Assembly: GCA_951799405.1 (NCBI GenBank)
Contig: OX637334.1
Location: forward strand, 806,001 to 870,000
Source: Agapetus fuscipes
Taxonomy: Eukaryota; Arthropoda; Insecta; Trichoptera; Glossosomatidae
Direction of reading: 5' to 3'
Length of the DNA: 64,000 nt
This document shows, one piece after another, positions 21,130 to 30,309 of this stretch (its first letter is position 1; every line of letters begins with the position of its first letter). The notes beneath the pieces were generated by a model. The model made no database searches, was not told the origin of the DNA, and saw only the letters and a program-made list of their open reading frames with translations. The translations under genes and the position numbers were made by a program.

Positions 21130-21540
21130 CGACTATTTCTTTTTCCTTACTTACCCTTCTTTCCTTTTTCTTACTTACCTTTCCTTCCTTTATCTTACTA
21201 ACATTGATCTTCCTCTTTCTCACTTACTTTTCGTTCCTTTTCCTGAATTACATTTCTTTCCTTTTTCTTGCTTACATTTATTTTCCTTATTTCTTTCGTT
21301 CCCTTCTTTCCTTCCTTTACCTTACTTACGTTTGCTTCCTTTTCCTTACCGATCTTTCCTTCCTTTACCTTACTTACGTTTGCTTCCTTTTCCTTACCGA
21401 TCTTTCCTTCCTTTACCTTAATTACGTTTGCTTCCTTTTCCTTACCGATCTTTCCTTCCTTTTCCTTACATGCCTTGCCTTCCTTTTTCTTACTTACCCT
21501 TATTTCTTTTCCTTTTCTCACCTTTATTCTTCCTCCCCTT
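21130..21540. repeat. Polypyrimidine tract with a 48-bp tandem repeat
   Basis: About 410 bp almost pure C/T on the plus strand. Within it a 48-bp unit (TTTACCTTACTTACGTTTGC...) occurs three times, nearly identical, at about 21315..21460. Minus-strand frames read lysine/glutamate repeats (GKIGKEKEANVSKVKE) but lack any start context or homology and are taken as by-products. Confidence 0.85.
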
Positions 21541-22021
21541 CATGACTGATTCATCAGCTCACATCCACATTTCCAAGCCGTGAGGTAATGCAGCGATGTG
21601 AGACAAAATGGCGTCAATGATAATAACGGTAATGATATTATGTAGCGGCAGTAAAGACGCCCAGGCCCGGCAGATGCGTCCGGTCCCCTCCTCCCCCTAC
21701 CCCTCCCTGCAACTCTTGCAGCCTTTCCCTGGAAGGGGCGCCATCCCCTCATAGACACGTGCGCTGCATATTGACTATTGAGGACACCGCACAGATGTAT
21801 AAATGGTGGATGCGATGCGAGTCTGCGTAAGGTACAGCTTCTATAATCTATAATCTAAGTTGCTAAGTTGCTAACTTTGATCAATTACTTTTGTACAAAA
21901 TATGCAATAATGCAATTGACTCCCCTGATTTATTATGTAACATATCATTTCTTATACCAAACAGACGTACCCGCTCGCAAAATTTATTTCACCTACCCAT
22001 TTGTCATACCAATTACCGATA
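21541..22021. other. Intronic, with a faint RTE-1 scrap
   Basis: Around 21700..21745 CCCTGCAACTCTTGCAGCC and GGGGCGCC vaguely resemble the RTE-1 repeat; 21841..21875 has a tail-like TATAATCTATAATCTAAGTT. Otherwise nothing. Confidence 0.4.
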
Positions 22022-22275
22022 CCTAATCTAATCTAATCTAAGTTGCAAAGATATGTTACATTGGAGATTCACATTACATGCATTCTCACAACCAGACACG
22101 TACAAGTTCGCGCTTGCACATGCCTCATGTGAACCTACAACATAAAAACCAAATCTCAAATGGACATACACCCTGCAACTCTTGCCGTCCTTCCCTGAGA
22201 CAGGGGTGACATTGGCAAAGTGAACCATTTTTACAGCATGGGTGGTCAGCCGCATACCAACCTATAAGTCAAGGA
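22022..22275 (-). mobile_element. RTE-1 3' end, full repeat
   Basis: (AATCT)n tail through AAGTCAAGGAACACAC. Belongs to the ATGCGGCTGACC/TGTATGCCCATT variant, as do 34621..34868, 26556..27155 and 63293..63545. Confidence 0.9.
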
Positions 22276-22489
22276 ACACACACACACGACTCAACTTTAT
22301 TCAGAATACAGCGTGACTATAACCAAAATTTCAAAAATCTAGATATTTTCCATGACTCATTAACAACCTTTAGCAATAAATTGAGATATTTTTCAACCCT
22401 GTCCCCTAACTCCCTCAATCAAGCTCCTTCACTTACGTAATCATCCCTCCTTTTCGTCATTCCTTTCCACTTTACTTTTACTTTTAATT

Positions 22490-22630
22490 TTATTTTTTTA
22501 CACCTTGTTTCTTTTTTTTCTTTTTTTTCTTTTTTTGTTGCTTGTCAACTTGTGTCTTTTTGCTTTTTGTTTTTTGTTTTGCTCTCTTTTTATTTTTATT
22601 TTCTTGTCTTCTCAATTTTTTATTATATAT
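22490..22630. repeat. T-rich low-complexity stretch
   Basis: Runs of TTTTCTTTTT and TTTTTGTT. The flanks 22276..22489 and 22631..22789 show no feature. Confidence 0.6.
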
Positions 22631-22789
22631 CAATACTAGCTCAGCATACTGATCAAATTATTATTCTATCTCTATAATTTTAAATAGAAGAAACAATTTT
22701 GGCTTATATTAATTTTAAGAACACCATTGTAATTACTTTTTATAAAGCTGTAGTTTTCTCAAATTAATAAATAAATAAAATAATAAAAA

Positions 22790-23185
22790 GATGTATTGAC
22801 ATTTAAGGCTCATATTAAATGCACGCCCACGAGCAGGCACATGCTGTGTGTGTACCTACGAAAAAAAACAAAACTCACATGAGCACAAACTTCGCAACTC
22901 CTGAGCTGAAAATTCCCTGAAACCGGAGTGGTTTTGGCAAAAGTGAACCAAATTTTACAGCATGATGGGTCACCTCTGTTTCAGGGAAGGTCGGCAAGAG
23001 TTGCAGGGCTTATGTTCATTTGAGATTGGGTTATTTATATTGTAGGTCCACATGCGGCATGTGTGAGCGCGAAATTATGCGTGTCTGCTTGTGGGAATGC
23101 ATTTAATATTAATCTCAAATGATACATATCTTTGCAGCTTAGATTTAGATTTAGATGGGTCAGTCGCATACCAACTAAAGGAACT
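22790..23185 (-). mobile_element. RTE-1 3' end (old copy), split by a younger copy
   Basis: Minus copy 22790..22972 continues at 23154..23185 (GTCGCATACCAACT). The interruption is the next feature. Confidence 0.85.
22973..23153 (+). mobile_element. RTE-1 3' end nested with 9-bp target duplication
   Basis: 5'-truncated copy starting CCTCTGTTTCAGGG and ending AGATTTAGATTTA. GATGGGTCA flanks it at 22964..22972 and 23154..23162, direct evidence of LINE-type insertion. Confidence 0.9.
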
Positions 23186-23191
23186 GGCAAG

Positions 23192-23395
23192 TTCTATCTA
23201 TAATCTATAATCTAAGTTGCAAGGATATATTCATTCAAAGCTCTCAGATGTATGCCCACAAACAAACACGTGTAGTTCGCGCTTACAAATGCTGATTGTG
23301 TACTTACAAATAAAATCCAAACCTCAAATGAACATAAGCCCTGCAACTCTTGCCGACATTCCCTGAAACAGGGGTGACATTGGCAAAGTGAACCA
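23192..23395 (-). mobile_element. RTE-1 3' end, head missing
   Basis: Variant with CATTCAAAGCTCTCAGATGT and CGTGTAGTTCGCGC, also seen at 25561, 45856, 51808 and 60471. Confidence 0.88.
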
Positions 23396-23461
23396 AGTTG
23401 ATAATTCTAAAAGTGGATTCGCGAAGTGATTTGCGATTTCCAAATTTTAATTACCAAATGT

Positions 23462-23532
23462 CTGCACGTGAATAGATGCAGACAAAGTTGTGACGTCACA
23501 CGGCCGGGTTGTTGGGATAAAAGCCAACAAAT
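23462..23532. repeat. GCACGTGAAT...CGGCCGGGTTG repeat
   Basis: About 70 bp shared with 27228..27305, 28939..29012, 39770..39845 and 48898..48968. Class unknown. Confidence 0.55.
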
Positions 23533-23534
23533 GA

Positions 23535-23571
23535 TTTTCCGGAGTGTTACCACTGAACTACGAACCGGTCT
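23535..23571 (-). mobile_element. SINE B head fragment
   Basis: Complement of GGTTCGTAGTTCAGTGGTAA, the A-box region only. Confidence 0.55.
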
Positions 23572-23616
23572 TAAGTTAAATTAAAAGAGAAACCCAACTA
23601 AAATCATAGCAATAAT

Positions 23617-23865
23617 TCGCACGTTTAATAATAAAGAGCAATAACTCAAAAAACATGAATGTTGGGAAATCACGTTTAAAGTTCAGACAACCAGTACAAC
23701 TTGTATGGGATGAAAAAGGCGGCCGATGCTTTATCTCGGTCATATTCGTCCAAATTGAACGGCTGTCGCATTCTACCTATTCTTCTCGCATTGTTCTTGC
23801 GTTTTATTACAAAATCTCGATTTTACCAATTTTCGAGTTATTTCTCTTTATTATTAAACGTGCGA
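23617..23865. mobile_element. MITE M9
   Basis: Inverted termini TCGCACGTTTAATAATAAAG at both ends, continuing about 35 bp. Non-coding, 249 bp. Confidence 0.8.
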
Positions 23866-24007
23866 TATGGTGTTTCAGCTATTGATGTGTGATAAGTCTA
23901 ATGAGACAGGGTGTTGGTGTGTCAGCAGACCCATTGCAGTCACAACAAATGAAGCCGTGAGCTTCTATTTAAAACAGTGTGATCCCAAATCTAGGGAGGG
24001 CTCACAG

Positions 24008-24121
24008 CATGGGTTCTAAATTTAGGTAGGCTCTGCTTTGGTTCATAAAACGGACTAGCACATGTCAAATATCCCTCGGCTGTGTGTGACGTCATCCATC
24101 TATAAACTAAGTTGCAAAGAT
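24008..24121. repeat. 114-bp direct repeat, left copy
   Basis: From GCATGGGTTCTA to GTTGCAAAGATA; the right copy is 24436..24550. Includes TGACGTCATCCATC. Confidence 0.8.
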
Positions 24122-24146
24122 AATAAACTTTTCAAGTTAAAATTCC

Positions 24147-24179
24147 TCGACTTAGAGGTTGGTATGAGGCTGACCACCT
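24147..24179 (+). mobile_element. RTE-1 repeat head fragment
   Basis: TCCTCGACTTAGAGGTTGGT to GACCACC, cut short. Confidence 0.6.
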
Positions 24180-24180
24180 A

Positions 24181-24435
24181 AGTCTAATCTAAATCTAAGT
24201 TGCAAAGATATGTATCATTTGAGATTCATATTAAATGCATTCCCACAAGCAGACACGCATAATTTCGCGCTCACACATGCCGCATGTGGACCTAACATGT
24301 AAAAACCCAATCTCAAATGAACATAAGCCCTGCAACTCTTGCCGACCTTCCCTGAAACAGGGGTGACATTGGCAAAGTGAACCATTTTTTACAGTATGGG
24401 TGGTCAGCCTCATACCAACCTATAAGTCAAGGAAT
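24181..24435 (-). mobile_element. RTE-1 3' end, full repeat
   Basis: Complete from tail (TCTAATCTAAATCTAAGTTG) to AAGTCAAGGAA. Sits between the two 114-bp direct repeats. Confidence 0.9.
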
Positions 24436-24550
24436 GGCATGGGTTCTATATTTAGGTTGGCTCCGGTTTGGTTCATAAAATGGACTAGGCACATGTCAAA
24501 TATCCCCCCGGCTGTGTGACGTCATCCATCTATAAACTAAGTTGCAAAGA
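24436..24550. repeat. 114-bp direct repeat, right copy
   Basis: About 90 % similar to 24008..24121 by eye. Confidence 0.8.
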
Positions 24551-24625
24551 TGCGTTAACTTTTAAAGTTCATATTGAATGCATGCCCACAAACAGGCACG
24601 TTTAAGTTTGCGCTTACAAACCGCC
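24528..24625 (-). mobile_element. RTE-1 3' fragment
   Basis: Tail-side half only (AAGTTGCAAAGATG to AAGTTTGCGCTTACAAA); overlaps the direct repeat's end. Confidence 0.65.
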
Positions 24626-24850
24626 GCCTTAAAGGTAAACTTGAATAACTGCTGTTTCGCTGATTTGAGAAATCGTGGATAAAACGTTTTATTGCGTGTA
24701 AGCTCTCATAGTAAGTCTATCTATATCTATCTATAATCTAAGCTGCAAGGATATGTAAGCATTTAAGGCTCATATGAAATGCATGCCTACAGACAGGCAC
24801 AGTGAACTAATTATAAGAAAGTGCTCATGGCAATCTTTTAAACTGCAGAT
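24625..24850 (+). repeat. Repeat family F, split by an RTE-1 fragment
   Basis: GATTTGAGAAATCGTGGATA and AAAGTGCTCATGG recur at 31355..31680 and, inverted, at 35690..35865. An RTE-1 tail-side fragment at 24722..24800 (minus) interrupts it. Confidence 0.6.
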
Positions 24851-24883
24851 GTGTTTCCTCTCGATGAAAATAGGAAATAATGT

Positions 24884-25265
24884 CTGTACCTTAGAGCATA
24901 AACAACGGATGTCCACTTTTTTGCGTTTTTGAGTTAATGATGCAGAAATGATAATAATTAGCTGTTCTATAAGTGGTAAAAATATTGGAGTCCTCGGACT
25001 CATAGTTACTGAGATATCAAGTGTTATAAATATGGGATGCACATAAAAGTGCGAGCATAAACCACGGAAGTTCCACATACGTTGTTCACATTACTTCACA
25101 TTAAATAAATATCGATAAAAGAAGATAAACAGTTTTTACAGATCAAAAATATCTCGTCTAGTTTAGAAGTTATGATGGTTTTATAAAAGTGCACATTTTC
25201 ACTAAAACTCGTCTCCTGCACATTTTACTAAATGTGACTACCGTTGTTTATGCTCTAAGGTACAG
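24884..25265. mobile_element. MITE M3 (CTGTACCTTAGAGC termini)
   Basis: Perfect 25-bp inverted termini beginning CTGTACCTTAGAGCATAAAC. ATGT flanks both ends (24880..24883 and 25266..25269), a likely 4-bp duplication. An inner copy of GAGCATAAACCACGG lies near 25034. Confidence 0.85.
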
Positions 25266-25334
25266 ATGTTTATTTATCTGAGAAACCCATGTTAGCTTTC
25301 CATGACACTTATTCAGTTTAACCTTTCAGGTATC

Positions 25335-25506
25335 AAATTCTGCTGCTTGAGTACCTACTTACAAATTAAAAAACCAAACCTCAAGTGAACATATGCCCTG
25401 CAACTTTTGCAGACCTTTCCTGAAATAGGGGTGACGTTGGCGAAGTGAGACATTTTTGTTATAGCATGGGTGGTCAGCCTCATACCTACCTATAGGTCAA
25501 GGAATA
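25335..25506 (-). mobile_element. RTE-1 3' repeat, tail side missing
   Basis: Divergent; CCTGCAACTTTTGCAGACC to GGTCAAGGAATAC. Confidence 0.75.
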
Positions 25507-25560
25507 CAAACAATTAATTACATCCAACTCGTATATAAAACAAATAACCACTAAGCCATA

Positions 25561-26090
25561 TTAATCTATAATCTAAGTTGCAAGGATATATTCATTCAAA
25601 GCTCTCAGATGTATGCCCACAAACAAACACGTGTAGTTCGCGCTTACAAATGCTGATTGTGTACTTACAAATAAAATCCAAACCTCAAATGAACATAAGC
25701 CCTGCAACTCTTGCCCACATTCCCTGAAACAGGGGTGACATTGGCAAAGTGAACCATTTTTTACAGTATGGGTGGTCAGCCTCATACCAACCTATAAGTC
25801 AAGGAAAGCAATAAAATTAAAATGTATAAAAAATGAGAAATGAAACTTTAGCCTTAGCCTTTTCTAAAAAGCCTAAGTCTCCAACATTACAGATTAACCG
25901 CATTTTTTCTGTCCTTACATACTTCTTTCATTTCATCCAGAGTTATAACCATTTCCATACAAGCTCTCCTTTTATTATGACTCTGGCTATCCCATTCATG
26001 ATCGCTTTTAAAGGAATTTGGTTCATCCATACCTTCCTAGGTCTACCTCTACCACGACATCCATCTATTCTTGCAACGTATTATTTATGA
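25561..26090 (-). mobile_element. RTE-1 LINE 3' part: tail, repeat, UTR and C-terminal ORF
   Basis: Minus-strand order: C-terminal coding remnant (25885..26085, GCRGRGRPRKVWMNQ-like then MTLDEMKEVCKDRK-like), UTR, then the full repeat 25806..25561 and a TATAGATTAATA-type tail. Another locus linking coding region and repeat in fixed order. The coding part is 5'-truncated and has frame damage. Confidence 0.82.
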
Positions 26091-26555
26091 TTAAAAAAAA
26101 TTGTATTACGAAGATTTAAAATTATATATTCATCATTCTCGGTTCACATATTGAAGAGTTCGCGCGGTTCGTTGACTTTAAAGAATAATGTGATATTTTT
26201 TTCACGTAATGGCTGAGCTAAGCCACCGTCAAAGGACACATTAAAATAGTGCTCTGCCCACAAGCTGGTGTCAGCGTGAATTTAAATCCCGCGTCTCGAG
26301 TGTCTCGCTGCGGGTGAATGATATTGTGTGTGGAGCACGGTGCTTTGGTACGGAAGGCACGCAGAGCTTACTTACATGGGTTGGTTGTCAAGTCTGCCGC
26401 CATCTTGGAAGCGAGGGAGGGGACATCTGTACCTAACTGTTATATTGTCTTATGGCAACCCCAACGTTAGAGACTACCTAAAGACAGAAAAACTTGATTT
26501 AAAAAATGGCCGTGAATTTAATCTATGTCTGCAAACTAAAGCATCAACCGGACTA
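26091..26555. other. Intronic, nothing recognised
   Basis: GC is somewhat higher than the surroundings at 26270..26460, but no exon with splice sites could be supported. Confidence 0.45.
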
Positions 26556-27155
26556 CAATACCTATAATCCATAATCGAAGTTTGTAAAGATATGTCACGT
26601 TGGGGATTCACATTATATGCATTCTCACTATAGATAGCTCAGTTGGTAGAGTGCTTGCATTCCATGCCGTGAGCTCGGGTTCGAATCTTGCCGAGGCGAG
26701 GGTGTCAGAAATGATTTCCCGTTTCGGTGTTTATTTCAAACCCCAAAATAAAAATACCGGCAAGGTTTAATCAGCCTTCACAAGAAATGAGTACCAGCCT
26801 TCTCGGGAGCTGGGAAACACCCACTTCATCTGAAGTGGTTGGCGTAAGGCCAGCCCCCTTACCTGTAAAAATAAATAGGTTCAACTCGCCACATGCGACC
26901 CCCTCGGGGATAACGCAGCAAGAAGTAACGCTATATGTGTAGCTTAGTTGCGTTGCGTCACAAGCAGACACGTGCAAGTTCGCGCTTGCACATGCCGCAT
27001 GTGAACCTACAATATAAAAACCCAAATCTCACATGGACAAACATTCTTCAACTCTTGCCGTCCATTCCTGAAACAGGGGTGACATAGGCAAAGTGAACCA
27101 TTTTCTACAGTATAGGTGGTCAGCCGCATACCAACCTATAAGTCAAGGAACATAC
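26556..27155 (-). mobile_element. RTE-1 3' end split by SINE A
   Basis: Tail side 26556..26630, head side 26955..27155, ending AAGTCAAGGAACATACAC. The two halves join exactly at CATTCTCAC|AAGCAGACACG once the SINE is removed. Confidence 0.88.
26631..26954 (+). mobile_element. SINE A, near full length
   Basis: A box TAGCTCAGTTGGTAGAGTG, B box GGGTTCGAATCTTGCC, full body and a GTTGCGTTGCG tail. TCAC is duplicated at both ends. Confidence 0.88.
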
Positions 27156-27227
27156 ACAACAGCGTAGGTACATTTAAAAAATAAACAAATAATAATATGT
27201 AATAGTAAGAGTATGAAAATTAGGAGT

Positions 27228-27305
27228 ATTAGGTCCGCACGTGAATTGACGTATACAGAATTGTGCCATCACCCGGCTGGGCTTCATGAGAAAAGGCAAA
27301 CAAAA
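27228..27305. repeat. GCACGTGAAT...CCGGCTGGG repeat
   Basis: Copy of the 70-bp repeat at 48898..48968. Confidence 0.5.
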
Positions 27306-27309
27306 ATAG

Positions 27310-27700
27310 ACTCTTCACTGGCTGAGGATGCTTGAAAAAGTCTGGTACAAGATCAGCTTGCCGGTCTTCAAAATCTTGTAAGGAACCGCACCGCAGTGTC
27401 TGACGGACCTCATAACTCCAGCGACTGCAAACTATAGGACGGCAACACTGCGGTCAGCCGCATCGTGCAGCAGGCATCTGGAGTTTCATACAAGAGGAAA
27501 GAAGACCGTCTTTGGAGAGCGAGCCTTCAAGGTGGCTGCTCCAGCTGCATGGAACGGCCTTCCTGATGACCTGTGCGAGATGGATTTAGAAAATATGTTT
27601 AGAAAAGCACTTTAAACTCACCTCTTCACATGTTCGTGTGAACAAGCGCTTTTGGGATGATCTAGTATCATGAAAAGGCGCTATACAAATTCTAAATTTT
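27310..27700 (+). mobile_element. CR1/L2-like LINE C-terminus and tail
   Basis: Frame near 27470..27590 reads TRGKKTVFGERAFKVAAPAA then WNGLP, the typical end of CR1/L2 ORF2. The 3' end GGCGCTATACAAATTCTAAA is the usual tail style of this clade. Confidence 0.75.
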
Positions 27701-27830
27701 AATTTATAATTTGAATATTTTGTTATTGGTTTCTAAAGGTGGCAGTACCATCAAGACTGACGTTTGCTCTCTGAGAAAAAAGTGCCAAATTCTGAGTTCA
27801 TTTTAGGCAATGTGGGAGCTGGAGCTTCCG

Positions 27831-27865
27831 GACGTTTCGCCCGTTTCTACGATGGGCTTCTTCAG
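27831..27865 (-). ncRNA. Hammerhead-like core, left arm
   Basis: CTGAAGA, extra A, stem GCCCAT with loop CGTAGAA and near-complementary ACGGGC, GAAA, palindrome ACGT, C. Confidence 0.45.
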
Positions 27866-27872
27866 CGTAAAG

Positions 27873-27978
27873 TATGTTTTTTTTTTTTTTAATAGGACAA
27901 CAACCAGCGTTACATAAGAAATATAATAATAACAATTACAAAAAATATGGCCAATTATATGTTGCCACGGATGAAGAT
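27873..27978 (-). mobile_element. Jockey-like LINE 3' end scrap
   Basis: About 100 bp with poly(A) on the minus strand; resembles 43531..43620 (the GGCCAATTATA area). Inserted in the left arm of the hairpin. Confidence 0.6.
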
Positions 27979-28072
27979 GATCTTGATGAGAACCGTGAGT
28001 ATAACTCGCTAACGGTTAACCGTAGAGAGATCACAGTTCTCATCAAAATCATCTGCATCATCATACTTCACG

Positions 28073-28107
28073 CTGAAGAAGCCCATCGTAGAAATGGGCG
28101 AAACGTC
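28073..28107 (+). ncRNA. Hammerhead-ribozyme-like motif, right arm
   Basis: CTGAAGA (28073..28079), one extra A, stem GCCCAT/ATGGGC (28081..28086/28094..28099), GAAA (28100..28103), palindrome ACGT, then C at 28107. This matches the minimal dimeric hammerhead layout described for Penelope-like elements, apart from the extra base after the core. Confidence 0.5.
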
Positions 28108-28205
28108 CGGAATATCCAGCTCCCACGGCAACAGATCACGGAAAACATCACTCCAGCAGGAATGCAATTCACCAACCTATTCTGCCTGGCCAGAAACAGG
28201 TATTG

Positions 28206-28352
28206 ATATCATCTTAATAATTACCCAATAACATCTGTTAAACCAGGGTCAAAGTTATGGTCAAATGACCCAGGGGGGATCGAACCAACGTTGTTTTATT
28301 CCAAACACGCTAGAAAGATTAGCCCACTTGGCCCCCTCGGCCATAACACCGA
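28206..28352 (-). mobile_element. SINE T, tRNA-derived (third family)
   Basis: Minus strand: GGCCAAGTGGGCTAATC (A box) and GGTTCGATCCC (B box), spaced like a tRNA with a long variable arm, then TTTGACCCTGGTTTAACAGA. A second copy is at 53415..53520. Confidence 0.6.
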
Positions 28353-28435
28353 CAAATATCTCTGTTTCTTGGTCCCATAGGTTTTATTTGGTTTCAATTA
28401 TGTAGTACGAAACGTGAACGTAAACATTCGGTGAC

Positions 28436-28487
28436 AATATGGCAATAAGTTTCACTATATGTGCAGCTTAATTGCGTTGCGTAGGTT
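28436..28487 (+). mobile_element. SINE A 3' end fragment
   Basis: CACTATATGTGCAGCTTAAT and GCGTTGCGTAGG only. The following 28500..28790 shows nothing recognisable. Confidence 0.55.
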
Positions 28488-28796
28488 AACTAGTTCCAAA
28501 CATGTATTCTTTCACTTTACAATATAACTTGTTTCATTCCGTGAAGTATTTTTAGCACTTTAGAATGTTGTATTGTATTGTATTTATTTTTCTAGGTACT
28601 GTTATTTTGGATCAGAGATAGTATTTTCGTATTCCGGTATTTTGATGTTGTCTGTGGGATGAATAAATGTCTATTCAGACCCATTTTTAGACCTTGAAAC
28701 TGCTAACCAGAAGGGCGTACATAGATTCTACTCTCAAGTATAAAACTTAAGGTGTAAGCTCAAACATAGCGTTTATGCAAAAAAAGGTTTATTTTT

Positions 28797-28914
28797 ATTG
28801 AAGACCGGTCACCAAAGGTCCATCCAGCCTTACAGCAACTTGGTCTTGCTTGAGAATTGCCGCTTTGTAGCGACGGCCAAGCTCGTAAAAAATACGGTCG
28901 ATAGCTCAGTTCCA
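28797..28914 (+). mobile_element. Composite SINE B-A, truncated at both ends
   Basis: B body from GACCGGTCACCAAAGGTCC, CAAGCTCGTAAAAAATAC, then only the first 17 bp of the A head (CGGTCGATAGCTCAGTT). Confidence 0.75.
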
Positions 28915-28938
28915 AAATATTTATTTCAGTCAATAACA

Positions 28939-29012
28939 AAATACTCCTTTTCTCTAGCAACCCGGCCGGGTGATGACACAATATTGTCTATGCCAATTCA
29001 CGCGCGGGAAAT
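28939..29012. repeat. CGGCCGGG 70-bp repeat, inverted copy
   Basis: CTAGCAACCCGGCCGGGTGA and ATATTGTCTATGCC; see 48898..48968. Confidence 0.55.
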
Positions 29013-29130
29013 TCACCTCATTGGGAAAATAAAAGAAAACATGTACATATATATATTTTTTCTACTCCCATTTGGTAATTTACTAATTACAAAACGGCTA
29101 ACGCAATCACAATGCCATACATTTCTACAC

Positions 29131-29155
29131 CCGTTGCATAATGTTACATTATGCA
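29131..29155. repeat. Perfect 25-bp palindrome
   Basis: GTTGCATAATG-TTA-CATTATGCAAC. Could form a small cruciform. Confidence 0.8.
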
Positions 29156-29248
29156 ACCGGTAACCGTGTTAAAATGAACATGTGCGCATGCGCATTGTCA
29201 GAATTGGAACCATTTTTTAATTTCAAATGTCAACCTTGTATGGGGGTA

Positions 29249-29366
29249 TGAAGACCTGTCAATCCAAGATGGCCGCAAGCGATCAGCTGATTAGGCTTCA
29301 TACAATATTAGTGATATTCGGTAGGTAGGAATTACCGTGGTGATGAGACTTTCAGCCCTGTTCAGA
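29249..29366. repeat. Repeat shared with the MITE at 49921..50168
   Basis: GTCAATCCAAGATGGCCGCA, GATCAGCTGATTAGGCTTCA and GATGAGACTTTCAGC recur at 50008..50098. Confidence 0.65.
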
Positions 29367-29551
29367 TGAAAATAAATAAGTATATTTTATGTGTAGAGTC
29401 AAATAAAAATTGTTAATAGTGCTAAAATTTATCGAATTTATTTATCGGATTGCTCCAAATAAAGCTTTCATTTTTTCAATGGAAAATAAAAGGCTTGAAA
29501 GGAAAACAATACAAAAAATTTCACTGCAAAAAATAAACAAACTCAAAAAGT

Positions 29552-29777
29552 TACTTGGTTAATAGGTGAGTATGAGGTTGATCACCTATGCTGTACAAAT
29601 TTGGTTCACCTGCCAATACAACTGCAGGGCATAGTTTATTTGAGTTTTGGGTTTGAATGTTTAAGCTTATATGCAGGATGTAAAAGCGCGACTTTATACA
29701 TATGTGTCGGCTTGTGGGCATGAATTCAATATGAAACCTAAATATAATATATTTTTACAACTTAGGTTAGATTAGAT
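29552..29777 (+). mobile_element. RTE-1 3' end, old divergent copy
   Basis: GGTGAGTATGAGGTTGATCA to TTAGGTTAGATTAGAT. Confidence 0.75.
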
Positions 29778-29895
29778 AATCGAAGGGAATGATAAATCAC
29801 ACGTTTTGACAAAGGTAAGGTTTTAATTACTTCAAATGGACGAGTACATTATAATGACTATTATTCACTATTTTGTTAATTCTCTCATGGTCGTA

Positions 29896-30043
29896 GAAAA
29901 AGTATTGTATGCCACTGCACGTAATTAGTCTTTGTAACACTCGTGCTTTCTATTGTGCCATTCGGCTGCGCCTCATGGCACAAACTAGCACTCGTGTTAA
30001 AAAGACTATCATTACTTGGCAGTGGCATAAATAACTATTTTCC
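29896..30043. mobile_element. Hairpin MITE M10
   Basis: Whole element is two ~68-bp arms around a CTGCG loop near 29968; arms share GCCACTGC and TAACACTCGTGCT. Confidence 0.8.
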
Positions 30044-30300
30044 AATCCTAAATTAATGTAGAAGTAAGTAAGGTCAGAACAAGAAATTTAACTATTTTTG
30101 TTTTTTTTTTGGTGCACAACAGGTTACCCTAATTACAGTGCACCCTCACAGCATTTGAAATAAATTAACGAGTCAATTTTTGAGTCGTTATTGAGTTTGA
30201 CACTCGCGAGTCAAAGGATGCTGCGCCAAGACATCGGTGCGGCTCATTGGTACATGAAATAGATCATGACCTCGCCCTCAATTGCAATAGTTGGGTACCA
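30044..30300. other. Intronic, nothing recognised
   Basis: AT-rich with a GAGTCAATTTTTGAGTCG dyad near 30171; otherwise nothing. Confidence 0.45.
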
Positions 30301-30309
30301 ACAACCTGA

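Larger units (their letters stand above)
27806..28160. mobile_element. Penelope-type inverted-repeat element, full hairpin
   Basis: Left arm 27812..27872 plus 27979..28008, right arm 28030..28130; arms include GGGAGCTGGAGCTTCCGGAC and complement. The left arm is interrupted by a poly(T)-starting LINE end. Each arm carries a hammerhead-like core. Confidence 0.75.

Noticed and set aside
21002..21545. Lysine/glutamate-repeat and phenylalanine-rich ORFs
   Set aside because: Both strands of a polypyrimidine tract are open; no homology, splice or start evidence.
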